Assembly: GCA_008638375.1 (NCBI GenBank)
Contig: CM018051.1
Span: forward strand, 41,204,177 to 41,268,176
From: Nyssa sinensis
Taxonomy: Eukaryota > Streptophyta > Magnoliopsida > Cornales > Nyssaceae
Length of the DNA: 64,000 bases
Direction of reading: 5' to 3'
This document shows positions 48,048 to 60,480 of this stretch, one piece after another. The notes below the pieces were generated by a model. It was not told the origin of the DNA. It ran no database searches and was given only the letters and a program-made list of their open reading frames with translations. Made by a program: the position numbers and the translations under genes. How positions within the stretch are numbered: position 1 is the stretch's first letter; each line of letters begins with the position of its first letter.

Positions 48048-51000
48048 TGTAACACCCCGAACCTTAATTACCAGATAATTAAGGTTAACAGTAGTTATTA
48101 ACAAGACTAAGTTTAAATAAATGATGGACAAAGTTGCTTGAATTGGAGACAATCAATTTTAAGAATGTGATTTAATAACCAAGGTCATAACTTGATAACA
48201 AATTACGATGGGTGTTAATCGAGGATTAACACATAAATAATTTTGAAGAATTAGTGCACGAAATGCACTAAGGCAAGACTAGTGATACATGAATAAAGTA
48301 TGCTTAATCAAGAATTTTTGCAAAAAAATATAAAAGACTTTTGTGAGATTTACAATGCAAGGTTTGGGAATCAATAAAATACTCTAAAATGCAATATGAT
48401 GCATGTGTAAAAGAAAAAAAAAAAAAAAAAGGAGAAAAGGGCTTTAAAATGCTCATACCAAGACTTGAACCCTTGCAATTTACAAAAGATAGATACTAAC
48501 CTCCAAAAAGAAAACCCACTAGGCTATCAGCACTTTTGTGCTATGATAGCCAAAAGATATGTACTTAAGATGGAACTAGGTAGGGAAAGTTCTGAAAAGC
48601 TGAGGTGTCATCACCCCATTGCACCAACCCCTTGTCCAATTAGGTTTCATGCAAACCCTTCCCTTATATATATAGGTTGTGCTGTGTGTGTGCTTGTGGT
48701 GTAGTACAAGTCAACTGAAATTTGTAAAGAGAGAAAGAGAGAGAAAAGAAAGAGAAAAAGAAGAAGGAAGGGGTTGGGTTGGGTTGGCATGCTCTACATG
48801 CATGGCTTGGAATGGAAGCAAGTGACATAATCTATAGATTAGTAAGAAGAAAAATGAGAACGAAGTAGAGAAAAATTGAGGTGTAGAGAGAGAAACATGC
48901 GAGGAAGTGTCAAACAGGTAACAAATTGACGTATTTCAATCTAAAGCATTATTTTAAAGTTATATTATGTCGATTTAACCTGAAAACGAGAAGAAACAAT
49001 GAGAAAACCCTAAGCTACCATTAACAGACCATTGAGAAAACTGGGTCTGATTCGACCTTAACCAAAACAAGATTTGTTAGTCGAGACTAAAACTAGACAC
49101 CAGGAAGGTCACAAATCTTCTAAATTGTGATCAAAAGGTTCGAGAAAAAGGCTTCAAATCTCGAGTTGCAGGTTTCGGTTCTTGAATTGAACCTCATAAA
49201 TCAGCCACCAAACCTAGTTTTTAAAACGAGGATTTAAAGACTATGTTCCTAAGAGCACAATAGAACAAATTCCACAAAAAATGATGGAAAATGAATACAT
49301 ATCAGGCGATTCACATTCGCCATTATCAAAGCTTGAACCGAACTTTCAGTTGGTTTCAATGGTTGAGATCAACGCCAAAGTAGAGAAGAAACTTAAGAAA
49401 GATGATTAGCATGAGAAACATATCAAAAAGAGGCTTGGAAATGCACGAAATAGAAAGAAAATATTTAGGGTTTTTTGTGCTACAGTGATTGTCTCCTTGA
49501 GAAAGACAATGAACAGTCCGGGCCAGGTTTAGATCGAGTCGCTTAACGGGTTTGGGTTAACCCGCATCAAAATGAATCCAAAGGTTAAACAAAACGATAT
49601 CGTTTTGTTTAATGAAAGGCTTGACGTCATGCTGACGTTAGCATGACACAATAGACCGACTGAACCATTTGGTTCTTAACCAAATTAGATCGATTCAGTC
49701 CCTTAACCCTTGAGCCGAATGTTTTTTATATTTACTTCTTCAAATTACATTTTCACCCTTAAAGTTGTTAAAAATTATGAAATGGCCCCAGAATCTTATG
49801 AAAATTATATAAGGGCCCTAGAAAATTTATTAAAAATTAATTTTAAAATCCTTTTAATTATAGGAAAAATTACTAAAATACCCTTAAGCTAAAAATAGGC
49901 TAAACGAAGACCGATTAAAATGCAAGAAGAATCTAACCCAATGTTTTTGGACATTCCGGACTCAATGGCAAAGTCCGATTTATGAAATTAAATACTAAAA
50001 GGTATGAATGGACAAACTGGAATAATTACAATTCTGTCCTAATGCATTAATCAAGCTACTAATTGAACCTCAATGACTATGGAAGTACCTACCTTAGCAT
50101 TTCTCAATGTTTCAGACTCAATCGTGGAGTCCGCTTAGTTAAACGGGGTACCAAAAATACAGACACATGGAAATGTATAATTTCCAAACTGCCCTTAGTG
50201 TTGTATAGGCAAACAGACAAACCTGGAAAATATAGAGAGGGGTATACTTAACGTTTTCAGATGCTTTGAACCCAATGACGAGGCCAAACTAAGCATTTGG
50301 GTACCCGAATGTGGTCCCGCATGAAAGTGTAAAATTATAAAAATACCACTAGACTTAATATAAGTCATAGATAGGCTAATTAAGATCTAAAAATGCCTAA
50401 ATTGGTTATCTTCGACATTCCGGACTTAATGATGACGTCCTTTTTAGGTAAATATGGCCCAGTAACAAACTAAAAAATAACGAATATATCCCTAAGCCTT
50501 AATGAAACAAACAGAAGTGTATAAAAGTAAAGAGAAACCTATACCAACGTACATAGGAGTTTCTGATTTGAGAAATGAACTCTGTTTGAGATAATTGAGT
50601 ACTTAAAACATAGGTTCTGAACGATAAAATTACCAAACTACCCTTGAAGCTTAAGTAAGCAATCAAATGAACTCAGAAACAAAGAAATGGACTACCTTAC
50701 TATTAGAAGACCGCCTGGACTAAAAAAATGAAGTCCGTTTAGGCAAATGACCCAAATGCCTCTATAGGTTAAAGTAAGCTACACGATGAACTAAGATGTA
50801 TTAGGAAATTAAAGACTATAAGAGAGTTCTAAATAGTAAGACTAAGTCCATAAGAGACTAAGAATACTAAGTAAGCAAAGATTAAGTCGAGTATTATACT
50901 GATACAATACCCATGTATTTGGAACCATGGTTTAGGATCACCAGCAAGGAATAAGGATAAGACGAGTTCTGAGGCACATCGAGTAAATGAATAAAGGAAT

Positions 51001-51147
51001 GACTGTGGACATTGGACCATTGGTGAGTAACCTTGAACTCTGAAATGGAGGTTTTTCATTGAATACAGTTCTTTTACTATTTTCTTATGATTGCATGCTA
51101 TGCTTTACAATTTTATGCAAATGCTTTACTATTAAACTGTGTCGTAG

Positions 51148-51390
51148 GTTAAGACCAAAGTAATCGTTATGGATGAGCTAATTTGGGAAGGAAAAGTAAT
51201 CAAAAGAAAGATAAATATTGCCAAGAAATTTCAGATCCTCTCTTTGAAGCCATTTGTGTACAAAACCCCTGTTGTTCCAATGGGACGACTTATGAAAGAA
51301 GAAGTAGCAAAGAAACTTGTTGAAGCAACATTAAAAGAAGAAGAAGAACGGGAAAATGCTGAAACACTTAAAGACATGCTTCGAAGGTAA
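51148..51390 (+). other. Exon-like ORF of unknown origin inside the LTR-like repeat
   Basis: A 73-residue frame starts at ATG 51169 and ends at 51390. It remains open upstream to an acceptor-like GTCGTAG (ending 51147), and a donor-like AAG|GTAATA sits at 51386/51387. The translation has a charged, helical C-terminal half (EEVAKKLVEATLKEEEEREN). I do not recognise the protein. It may be a captured host exon, a relic of an element gene, or chance. Confidence 0.3.
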
Positions 51391-51983
51391 TATCTATTTA
51401 TCAATAAGTACATAAAGTAAATAGACATGTAATATAGCTATAAATCATTATGAATTATTCCGATTCTAAAGAATAAAACCTATCATAGGATTAAGCTTAC
51501 ACAGTCTAAGAATAAGTTAAGATCACGAGTTGAATTAAGTACATATGAAATTTATGAAATTTTCATAAATTATTTTAGGATTATCAAGGGAAAAGGGAAG
51601 GCACACCAGTAGCGCCGACCTTGAAGTTTGAGGTGAGTAATCCTGTATTTGAAGTGGAGATTTAACTCCATGGATTTGAAAAAGTTTTAAGTTCAAAATA
51701 TCTGAAGCATTTGAATATCAAATTCAGTATTATATGATTCCTATTTTAAAATGTTTCTGCTCTTATAAACCCTATTGTGACATGCTCAGTGAATGGTTTC
51801 TACTACAGTTTTTCTTAAAAATATATTTTAACATGTCTAAGTTTAAAATGCCAAATCTCTTTAAATATTCTGAATTTGCATATTCCAAGTATTTGAAGAC
51901 TCTATTAAAGAAGTTATGTGTTACATATTTTAAAATGCAACTACAGGGAGGTCATGTTTTAATGCTTTTAAATAGCATCTATT

Positions 51984-54722
51984 TGTCACGCCCCGAATTC
52001 CCGCGAACCCAAGGTGCGAATAACGAAACCAAAAGAAGATAAAATGAAAGGGCAATCTAACGGGTTTAATTAAACATACATTCATTTTCATCGATACATA
52101 TAAAAGCAAGCATAAAATACATCCCATAGATACATTGTTCACATGTCATTTGGGCTTAAGCCCTTACATCTCAAAATATGCCCCAAGGGCCAAAACACTT
52201 CAAGTTCTTTCATTCACTAAGACACCACTGAATCTCATATAGCTGGAGCGTCATCTGAAATGTTATCCCACGAATGGGTCAGCTCAACTGCTGGTATAAT
52301 ATAATGCTAATGCAAGAAACAAAATTAAGGCATGGCATGTGCAAGTGTACATTTATCTCTACATGTCATCCGATGTCATCAATGCAGTACATGATCAATA
52401 TGCATGACGCACACATGCAAACTCTATGCCACACATGTCTTATCTTAGGGTCCTTCCCCAATAGCCTGAGTACTATGTTTCACTTTACGGTCCGTCCCCG
52501 CTGGCGTGAGTGCCATGGCCGATTTTGGGTTTTTCACCACAGGATCTACACCCTCATAATGCATAGCACCAAGTGCTCAACTCACACCATGCTCTCAAGG
52601 AATCACACCATGCCAATATGCTTTGATTCCACCATGCAATGGTATAACCTTAACAAAATAGTTCATCAACAAATAAAACATGCTTTAAGTAATACATAAT
52701 CTACTTGAAGCAACAATGACATTAAATCATAAGACTCTTCGCACAAGTCTGTATATCATGAACAATCAATTTGATCGCATGCTTAGTTTACACATTCCCT
52801 ATCTCGCCAATTCTCTAAAAACATAAGTCACACATTGCACCAACACATAGAATATACATATAGTCATGTCTCACATATATCACTTAACTAAACGTTCAGA
52901 AAGATAACAAGAGGCACATAAGCATATAAGCAATCAAACAAATATGTGAATCGTTAAGTCAATCATGTCAATTACTTATAAACTTAATCCTATTTCTTGC
53001 TTAGCAAAATATCATACCTAACGGGTCGGTCTCAACCCAAGAAAGTGCACTCGTAGTGTAGCAGAACTACAGCAAGAATGCAGAAGGTTAGACCACCTTC
53101 TCTTTGTCCTTCAGTGTTCTTAATATCATGAAATACAATTTAGTTCAATTGCTACTTGAATTATGCTATTCATCAAATGTTATGTCTTTATTTTATTGGT
53201 TTCTATTTTGCTAAAATAAATTCTATCATTGGGTCTGAAATGTCGAAGAAAATAGGTTTAGGCTATTGCGGAATTAAATTTGGACATCCGGCTAAAAAAA
53301 AAAAAAAAGTAAAACAATCATTTTGCACTTTCACGGTTTTCTAATTCTCAAGACCTCCCCTCATAAATCGGAATCCACGGTTGAGTCCAAAATGTTCGAA
53401 ATAATAAAGTTTTACTATTCTTTCATTTAAATCGGAATCCGTTTGATGGCGTTTTAACTCAGGGGCATTTTGGTAATTTTTAAGGGTTTTACGGCTCTTT
53501 TATTTTTTGGGACCTCGCCTCGTGTCACGGACCTCACCGTTGGTCTTAGAAGGTCTAAGATAGTTAGAAAACATATATGACTTGTCTTCTTTGGGCTTCG
53601 GACTATTTTGGCATATTTAATTAATTAAATAAATTTAATTAACTAAATTATGTTAAGATATAATATATGTATATTTTATTGCCCCAAAATGAGCACGGGA
53701 TTGTCCAGTCCCATTTGGTAACGCGTTCTGCCCCCAAGCGCTTTGTCCCTGTTTCGGCTACCGTATATTATGTAATCCCCCACCCCTTTTTCTTTTTTTT
53801 TCTCTTCATTTTTTTTCTTTATTGGGCCCAATTAAAACCGGCCCAATTCCCTTTTTAAACCCCATGACAACAAGCCCAAGGGTTCTTCTTTTAATTAAAA
53901 CAGGAGAGGCCCAACCCATTAAAATAAACACAGACCCAATCCCCCGGTTTCCCGATCACCCACCGGTCGTTTTCTTCGACGGTGTTGCCGGAGGCCGTAG
54001 GTTTCCCCTCTTCATTTTTCCTACCTTTTTCACGTCCGTTTTTCAAAATTTCCACACAAATCTCTTTCTAGGACTTTAAGGAATAATTTGAAACTAGTTT
54101 TGGTCCCAAACCCCACCGTTTTCCGACACCCATTATGTTTTTCCGGCCATGCATGCCGTTTTTCCGGTGAGCCCATTTCTTTGTATTTTCCTAACAGTTT
54201 TAACTTCTCATTTTTCCCACTTGTTTCCTGCATCGTCTAGCAGCATTTTTATGACTTGAACTAAGGTTTTTAACACAAAGAATTTTAGGTAACCCGAGCT
54301 ACCACCCCACTGCAACCTAGCTTTTCCAACCCATTTCTCAATCTTTCCAATTATTATGCTCTACAAGATCCAATACTCAAAACCAAATAATCATGTTTTA
54401 AATTAGGTTGCATGTATAGAAAATCTTAGAGAGAGAAAGTGTACGATTTTGTGATTACCTTGTTAGCAGTGTTCCCCTCTCTTCTTCTGGTTCCTCCCTT
54501 CCAAGCCCTCGGAACTCCCAAAAACACTCTTAGCTTCTATCTTTCTTTCCTATCTCTTCTGCTCATTCTCTCAACCTAACGAATACCCAAGTATATACAC
54601 ATATACTCACACACCACCCCACAGGTAAGTCACTTCAGCCCCCCTACTTCTGACTTCCTTTCTGTTCACGCCACTTTCTCCCCTTCACCAAGCAGCTTTG
54701 CATTAAATGCAAAGTTGACTTG

Positions 54723-54761
<39 letters not shown>

Positions 54762-55038
54762 CCACACACTCACTCTCACACACACACGACTGGCATGCAC
54801 ACATACACACAACTGTACACACAAATCTGATATGCATGTGTGTATATATATATATATATATTTATACATCTAATTATACACACATATATACACATCTAAT
54901 TACTTGCACCTATATATACATACACACAACCCATATATACACACATCAGAATTAATAAGAGTAATAATAATAATAATAAATAAAAATAATTAAATAAAAA
55001 TTTTCATCCCAAAAAAAAAAAATTTCCGAGTCTTTACA
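51984..55038. mobile_element. 3.05-kb LTR-like insertion (solo LTR) with a 5-bp target duplication
   Basis: It starts TGTCACGCCCCG and ends GAGTCTTTACA, so it has TG..CA ends. CTATT flanks both sides (51979-51983 and 55039-55043), the 5-bp duplication made by LTR-element integrases. No gag, pol or internal primer sites are seen, so it is best read as a solo LTR. It is related to 5900-10665 and inserted in the older repeat 48048-56001. It contains a pair of phrases 'cggtccgtccccgctggcgtg' / 'gggtccttccccaatagcctg' at about 52450-52510 and a (TA)n run. Confidence 0.82.
54725..54862. repeat. (AT)n microsatellites
   Basis: AT runs at about 54725-54760 and 54842-54862 with CA-rich sequence between, inside the solo LTR-like insertion. 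Confidence 0.9.
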
Positions 55039-56001
55039 CTATTTGTAAGTGTTTTATACCTCTTGTTGCCACTGGTAATACAAGATAAGCGTGCATAAGC
55101 ACTATTTGTGAAGTTGGATTCCTTTGGAACTCAATCATGACATGAAGAAATGCCAGGTAGGAGGATTTATCCCCCAGGCATGAGATATCTCCATTGAAGT
55201 AAAACTGGAGTCCGATTCGAAACGGATTTTACTAATGAAAGTGATAAGATGATATGTGTAAAAATGAAAGCAGGTTTTACCCTTATTTTACTATGCATAT
55301 CTACATGTTTTGAAGTTCATATTCTCTATTTAAAGAAATACATGTTTAGCTTGAATTCTTTAATTGTTTCAAAGCTATCTATTTTAAAGAATGCATATAT
55401 TCCATATTTGAAGTCTACGAGTAATTGGTAGTGATTGTTTTATAAAATCTCTTATACTAACCACTGCCAATTGAAAACCCATGATAAATGCTAGAATTAC
55501 TCACAAGCTTAGATTAGCTTACCCAGATTTTTATCCGACCCTCTTTCAGGTGACTGACTACAGTCCTGACTTTGATGATGATGATGATTAAAGCTTTGCC
55601 CATTTTGAGGAAGAGCGTAAGCAACTACTTACAGGACTAGCAATTTTTTTTGGGAAGCACTATGGAACTTTAGTAGTCACTTTTGTATTAGAAGATAGTA
55701 AAGCTGTCATGTATTAAGCCCTATGGGACAGCTGAACATGTATTAATTATAAAGTCTTTAAGTTTTTATTATGCTCTGAATGTATAATCATGTGTACCGT
55801 TTTAAAAAGCAGTAGTACTAGACGGATGTGCAAAAGATTTAAAAGAAGAAAATAAAAGAAAAAGTTTTTCACGCTTCCGTAAACACAGGCCACACCGCCG
55901 TTCAATACCGTCGCTTATGTGAGCCTTGCCCGACGACCCCCGGGCCGACGGGTGGCGGTCGCGATACGAGATCCGCTCAAGGTGAGTTTTGGGTCGTGAC
56001 A

Positions 56002-56794
56002 CCCTCCCTCTAATACCAACCAACTTCTCCTCTTAACCTTATGAAACATTGAGTCCACCACCACCTCCTGAATCAACACCGTGTCCAAAAACCTAATGGA
56101 CAAACTCAATGACATGGGTAATCGAATCGATGCCATCAAAGTCGATGTTCACATTCTCAACATTCGAGCTAACACACTCTACTGAACACAATGAATGGAA
56201 GCATAGGAGAAACCCGACCGGGCACCATTAGAGTCAATGAGGTGCTTGAACGGATCTTGATGACTCTTCATCATCATCTAGCTTAACCACCACTCTGTTG
56301 ATCTCTTTTTGATGAAGACCAAAGGGGGAGAAGATTGAAAACAAAGACACAAGACACACACAAAAGAATAACAACATAATTTGTGTATTTTGTTTGTTTG
56401 TGTAGACATAGAACACCTTTTTGGCTAATAGGACTTTTTTTTGTAAGTGATCTTGTAAGAATCATAAGAACATCTTTGATTTATATAAGATCATGTTTGC
56501 ATTAATGAAATTTTTTTTTTTCGTGCAAATTTAAAGTCTCTTTTATATATGCTAATTCAATGTTATGCATGCAATGCCTATAAACTTATTGAAAACCAAT
56601 AATGGCAAAAATTATATTTTGTCAACATGTGCATAATGACATAGGGAGATTTAAATTTAAATATCTATGAACATTTGAATATATTCTATCTTGGTAGAAA
56701 AATGGGTTTATTCAAAACTGTGCATGCTTGATAGGGGGAGATTTATAAATTGATTATATTTTCAATGGTTTCTCATCATCAAAACAAGGGAGCT
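56002..56794. other. No gene; possible internal remnant of an LTR element
   Basis: On the + strand 56040-56160 reads open with a coiled-coil-like stretch (NLMDKLNDMGNRIDAIKVDV) reminiscent of retroelement gag linkers, but stops follow at once. The rest is AT-rich without recognisable domains. Confidence 0.3.
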
Positions 56795-58260
56795 TGTTGG
56801 CCCTAAAGGTTTTCAACCAATGGTATTCTCGTAATTTTGATGATAACAAGGTATTGATGATGTGGACTAATGATTTACCTTAAGTGACAATGTAAATAGG
56901 TCAGTAAGCTCAAAGGATGGTTGACCAAGCTTTGACTAAAGATGAAAAGAATCAACATCATGGAGATATTTTCACAAGATCAAACATCAAGTCAAACTCA
57001 AGACAAATGAAGCACTCATGCCTAAGTAATCAAGTGAAGACTTTTTTTTATTATATTTTGGGTTTCTGAGTGATCTAGGATTGATTGATTAAAACATAAT
57101 ACTTAAAGTATTTAAGTGATTAACTAAAATCAATCAACAAAATAATGTTTCAAGAGCATAACATTGTTAGAAATTAAGCTCTGAAAAATCAATGTATTTG
57201 AAAAAAAGAACACTTAACAAAATAGGCATTGATGCAAAACTATTAAATTCAGTCGACTGAGTTCCCAATTCAATTGACTAAATCATGTTCATAAAAACAT
57301 GCTTATTTGTTCTTTATTAAATTTAGTCGATTCTTTATTAAATTTAGTCGATTGGACCCAAGACTCAGTTGACTGAACATGCATTTTGTTCACAATGCCT
57401 TAACACACTACCAAATTTAGTCAACCAAATTGAACATTCAATCAACTGAACTACATGAGCCTTTTTGTTGACAAATCATAATAGAAGATTCAGTCGACTG
57501 GACCTAAGACTCAGTCGACTAAATGAATTTTTATAAAAATCAACCTCTATCCTTTGGACAAATCAGTTGAGTTCTTCAGTCAACTAAATTTTGATTCAGT
57601 CTACTGAATGATAAACTCAGTCGACTGAATTTGTTGATCTAGCACCTTCATATTCAAATTTTAAATTAATCTTAAGAAGGAAATGACTAGTTTCAAATGT
57701 AAATGACTATATGCTTTAAAGGCCTATAAATAGAGGTTATTTGAAGTATTTATCGCTATCTTTAACATTCACAAACTTGCTCTTAGATTCAATTCTTTCC
57801 TAGTGAATTGAAATCTACTTATTTCATATATAGGTCTCAAATTTTTCTCAGCACTTAAATACTCAAGAATTTATTGATCAATCATAAGAGAATGAACTTA
57901 TATTGTAACATTCAGCTCTAAAGAGAGCATTCTTTGGTAAACTCTTTGTATCTTCTCATTATGGTGAGATTTGTAGATAAGTGCTACCCTTGTGAGGCAA
58001 AATAAGATATTTTATTCGAAAAAGAGTGAGGAGCTCTTGGTGTAAAGGTTAGACCTCCACTTGCAAAGAGATCAAGATAGTAGAAAAACTCAAGTGGGGA
58101 TGCTTGAATCAAGGATATAGGAAGTTTTCCAAACCTTGTAAATCATTGTGTTTGTTTTCTCTCTCTACTCTTTACATACTTGGACATAGTTAACATTTAT
58201 TTTTAAAGTTTGTAAAAGTAGTTAATATTTGAAAATTACCCTATTCACCCCCTTTTAGGG
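56795..58260 (+). mobile_element. LTR-like repeat with many GTCGAC motifs
   Basis: It starts near TGTTGGCCC (56795) and ends near CCTATTCACCCCC (58229-58241). Between 57240 and 57640, CAGTCGACTGA-like motifs occur about ten times. 57720-57733 holds CCTATAAATAGAGG, a good TATA box on the + strand. Its right end matches the inverted left end of 38962-41110. No ORF. LTR origin is inferred from the TG start, TATA box and end motif. Confidence 0.5.
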
Positions 58261-58642
58261 TAAATATGTGGGCAATAATTATGTATTTGGTATGCCACCT
58301 GCTACATTACTGTAGTATATCTCTCCCACCAACCTCATTGTGCCATCTATACACGACGACGATGTGCCTATTGAAGGATTGACAACGCTTCACCATAACA
58401 GAGATGATATTGGTGGGATAAGTGATAATGAGCCTATTGAAGGGTAGACATAGGGGTGCAACTCGGGCGGACCAGGCTCAAGTCCAGACATGTCCAAGCT
58501 CAACCCAAGGTCTGAGATAGTCAGCCTGAGCCTGGCCCAAGCTCGACCTTAAGCCCTAGCAATCTGTCCGAGCCTGGCCTGAGGCAAAATATAATAGTAT
58601 CGGATTCAACCCGAACCCAAAAAACTTTTTCAGCCCCAAATG

Positions 58643-59163
58643 TGATGCAATGTGCAGTGGAAAAACCAAATGCGACCCTCTCTTGAACCTGTTGATCTTC
58701 TCACAGAAAGATGCTAGGAACAAAAGGCATCCAACACTCGTTGATTCTCACGGATACCAAGAGTTAGGCAAGAAAAAATAATTCTTAAGAGAATTTAATT
58801 ATCACCAAAAAGCTACCACTATCATTATATATCATCATATTTATAAGGCTAAAACCCTAATAGCCAAAATGGCATAAAATAAAAAAAAAAAAGAAGAAAA
58901 GATATAAATTTGACCAAAAATATGGAAAAATCCAAAACCTTCTAAAAACTTAAATACAATAAAAAATAAGACGCTCGTGAAAACGGAAAGAAGATCCGAG
59001 CTTGACCCATATTCAGCTAGAATCAAAAGTTACTAAAAGCTAATGTTTGACCCTTGTGCACAAAGTTATAGTTGTTTAAAGATGGAGGGTCAATTCTTGC
59101 TATTTTACTCCACGACGATGCTCCAATGCCGCCAAGGATGCATCTGCAATGCGTACTACATCA
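58643..59163 (-). repeat. 3' LTR of the gypsy element
   Basis: On the - strand it runs TGATGTAGTACGCATTGC to the end at 58643. A TATA-like TTATAAATA lies at about 58839-58848. It differs from the 5' LTR by scattered substitutions and small indels, so the insertion is not recent. Confidence 0.92.
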
Positions 59164-59178
59164 TCCTCCCCTGGTTAA
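59164..59178 (-). other. Polypurine tract next to the 3' LTR
   Basis: On the - strand the sequence just before the 3' LTR is CCAGGGGAGGA, a purine run where plus-strand DNA synthesis would start. Confidence 0.75.
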
Positions 59179-59600
59179 AGAGAATTCGCCCTCAAATTCA
59201 AAGAGTCATCATCCGAGATATCACCTCGATATGGAATAAAATGCTTGAAATTAAACACGTCGGATGTACAAATATGACTTGGCAATTTCAGATGGTAGAA
59301 ATTGGGGTTAATTTTCTCTAGCACTTCCAAATGACCAATTTTTTGTGTTGCCAGCTTGTTATATTCACCCACCGAAAGATGGTCCTTCACCAAAATAGCC
59401 TATACAAAGTCCCTAGCATCAAACTCAATGTGATGACATTTTTTATTAGCAACACTTTTATAGTTAGCAGTTGCCTCAACCAAATTACGCTTAATAGAGT
59501 TATGAATTTCCTGAATTTGAGCAATCAAATCCTTTGCCTTCTTATTGACTCGCTTCAAATCAAGAACATAAGCCAAATCCACTTGATGATGGAAATTCTA
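59170..59600 (-). pseudogene. Gypsy integrase C-terminus joined to the start of RT
   Basis: 59582-59400 reads DLAYVLDLKRVNKKAKDLIA and NLVEATANYKSVANKKCHHI; 59393-59175 reads LSVGEYNKLATQKIGHLEVL and NPNFYHLKLPSHI. These are the conserved tail of plant gypsy integrase. Just upstream, 59700-59583 reads IDEYDEVFPNKLVAELPPYR, the start of RT. The join near 59582 marks the deletion. A stop at 59394-59399 splits the tail. Confidence 0.82.
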
Positions 59601-59699
59601 TAGGGTGGAAGTTCTGCTACTAATTTATTAGGAAACACCTCATCATACTCATCAATCAACCCCCTCATCTATTCAAGAATTTTCCCATCTGCAATGCCC

Positions 59700-60400
59700 T
59701 CTTTTGCTATAAACATATATATTATTCCAGTATCAGACATTGCCTCAATGAATTGGTTTTGGACAAGAGGAAAGACCCATCTCCTATTGTCGGCTTTGGC
59801 AACTCCTCTCTTTTGGGTGTAAGTGTAATCGTATGATTGTTAAACTTGAAACTGTAAGTGTTCTTCCTCCCATCATGAGATACGCGCCTATCAAATTGCC
59901 ATGATCTCCCTAATAAAACATGACAAGCATCCATATCTACCATATCACAACATATATATTATTCCAGTATCAGACATCGCCTCAATGAATTGGCTTCTGG
60001 ACAAGAGGAAAGACCCATCTCCTATTGTCGGCTTTAGTAACTCCTCTCTTTTGGGTGTAAGTGTAATCGTACGATTGTTAAACTTGAAACTATAAGTGCT
60101 CTTCCTCCCATCATGAGATACGCGCCTATTAAATTGCCACGATCTCCTTAATAAAACATGACAAGCATCCATATGTACCACATCACACCAAATTTGATCC
60201 TTACAGTTTGAACCAATGGAAATAGGCACTAAACAATGTTTGGAGACAATTACCTCGTTACCTTTCTTGAGCCATGACAGCTTACAAGGGATGGGATGTT
60301 GTTCAGTTGTTAATCCCAACTTTTTGGTAGCTTCCTCTGAGATTACATTCTCACAGCTTCTGGCATCAATAAAAAATCGACACACCTTCCCCCCTACCGT
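59700..60400 (-). pseudogene. Gypsy aspartic protease remnant, with a duplicated C-terminal half
   Basis: The frame 60385-59945 has CRFFIDARSCENVISEEATK, where the usual active site is IDGGSCENV-like, and CDVVHMDACHVLLRRSWQF, matching the conserved DVVPMDACHLLLGRPWQF-type block. The last 79 codons are repeated once more (59950-59714). An upstream stop and the altered GG to AR pair at the active site argue against activity. Confidence 0.8.
59714..60187. repeat. 237-bp in-frame tandem duplication in the protease region
   Basis: Units begin at 59714 and 59951 (both CATATATATTATTCCAGTAT) and differ at roughly ten bases. 237 bp equals 79 codons, so the frame is kept. Confidence 0.9.
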
Positions 60401-60480
60401 ACAAGTGGACTGAAAGATGTTATTGCACTACCATCTATCCCCTTCCTCCTTACACGGTGCAAGACAAGACTATTTTACCA

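Larger units (their letters stand above)
48048..56001 (+). mobile_element. Long LTR-like repeat split by a younger LTR-like insertion
   Basis: It begins TGTAACACCCC and ends GGGTCGTGACA. Without the insertion at 51984-55038 it is about 4.9 kb. A TATA-like TATATATA near 48666 is followed by a GAGAGAAAGAG-rich stretch, as in many plant LTR leaders, suggesting + orientation; the purine run AGAGGGAGGG just outside 56001 on the other strand would argue the opposite. 49870-50340 aligns with 1100-1560. Flanks TATTC and CCCTC do not form a target duplication. No gag or pol seen. Confidence 0.5.

Noticed and set aside
48440..48540. tRNA-like 'aagacttgaaccc' segment
   Set aside because: Only a B-box-like phrase is present; no cloverleaf arms could be paired.
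52274..52699. 141-residue + strand ORF
   Set aside because: It lies inside the solo LTR-like insertion; His/Met/Cys-rich composition follows from local base bias and no domain is visible.
58452..58640. Possible hAT transposase in the flanking repeat
   Set aside because: No frame longer than a few dozen codons and no RNase H-like or BED motifs on either strand.
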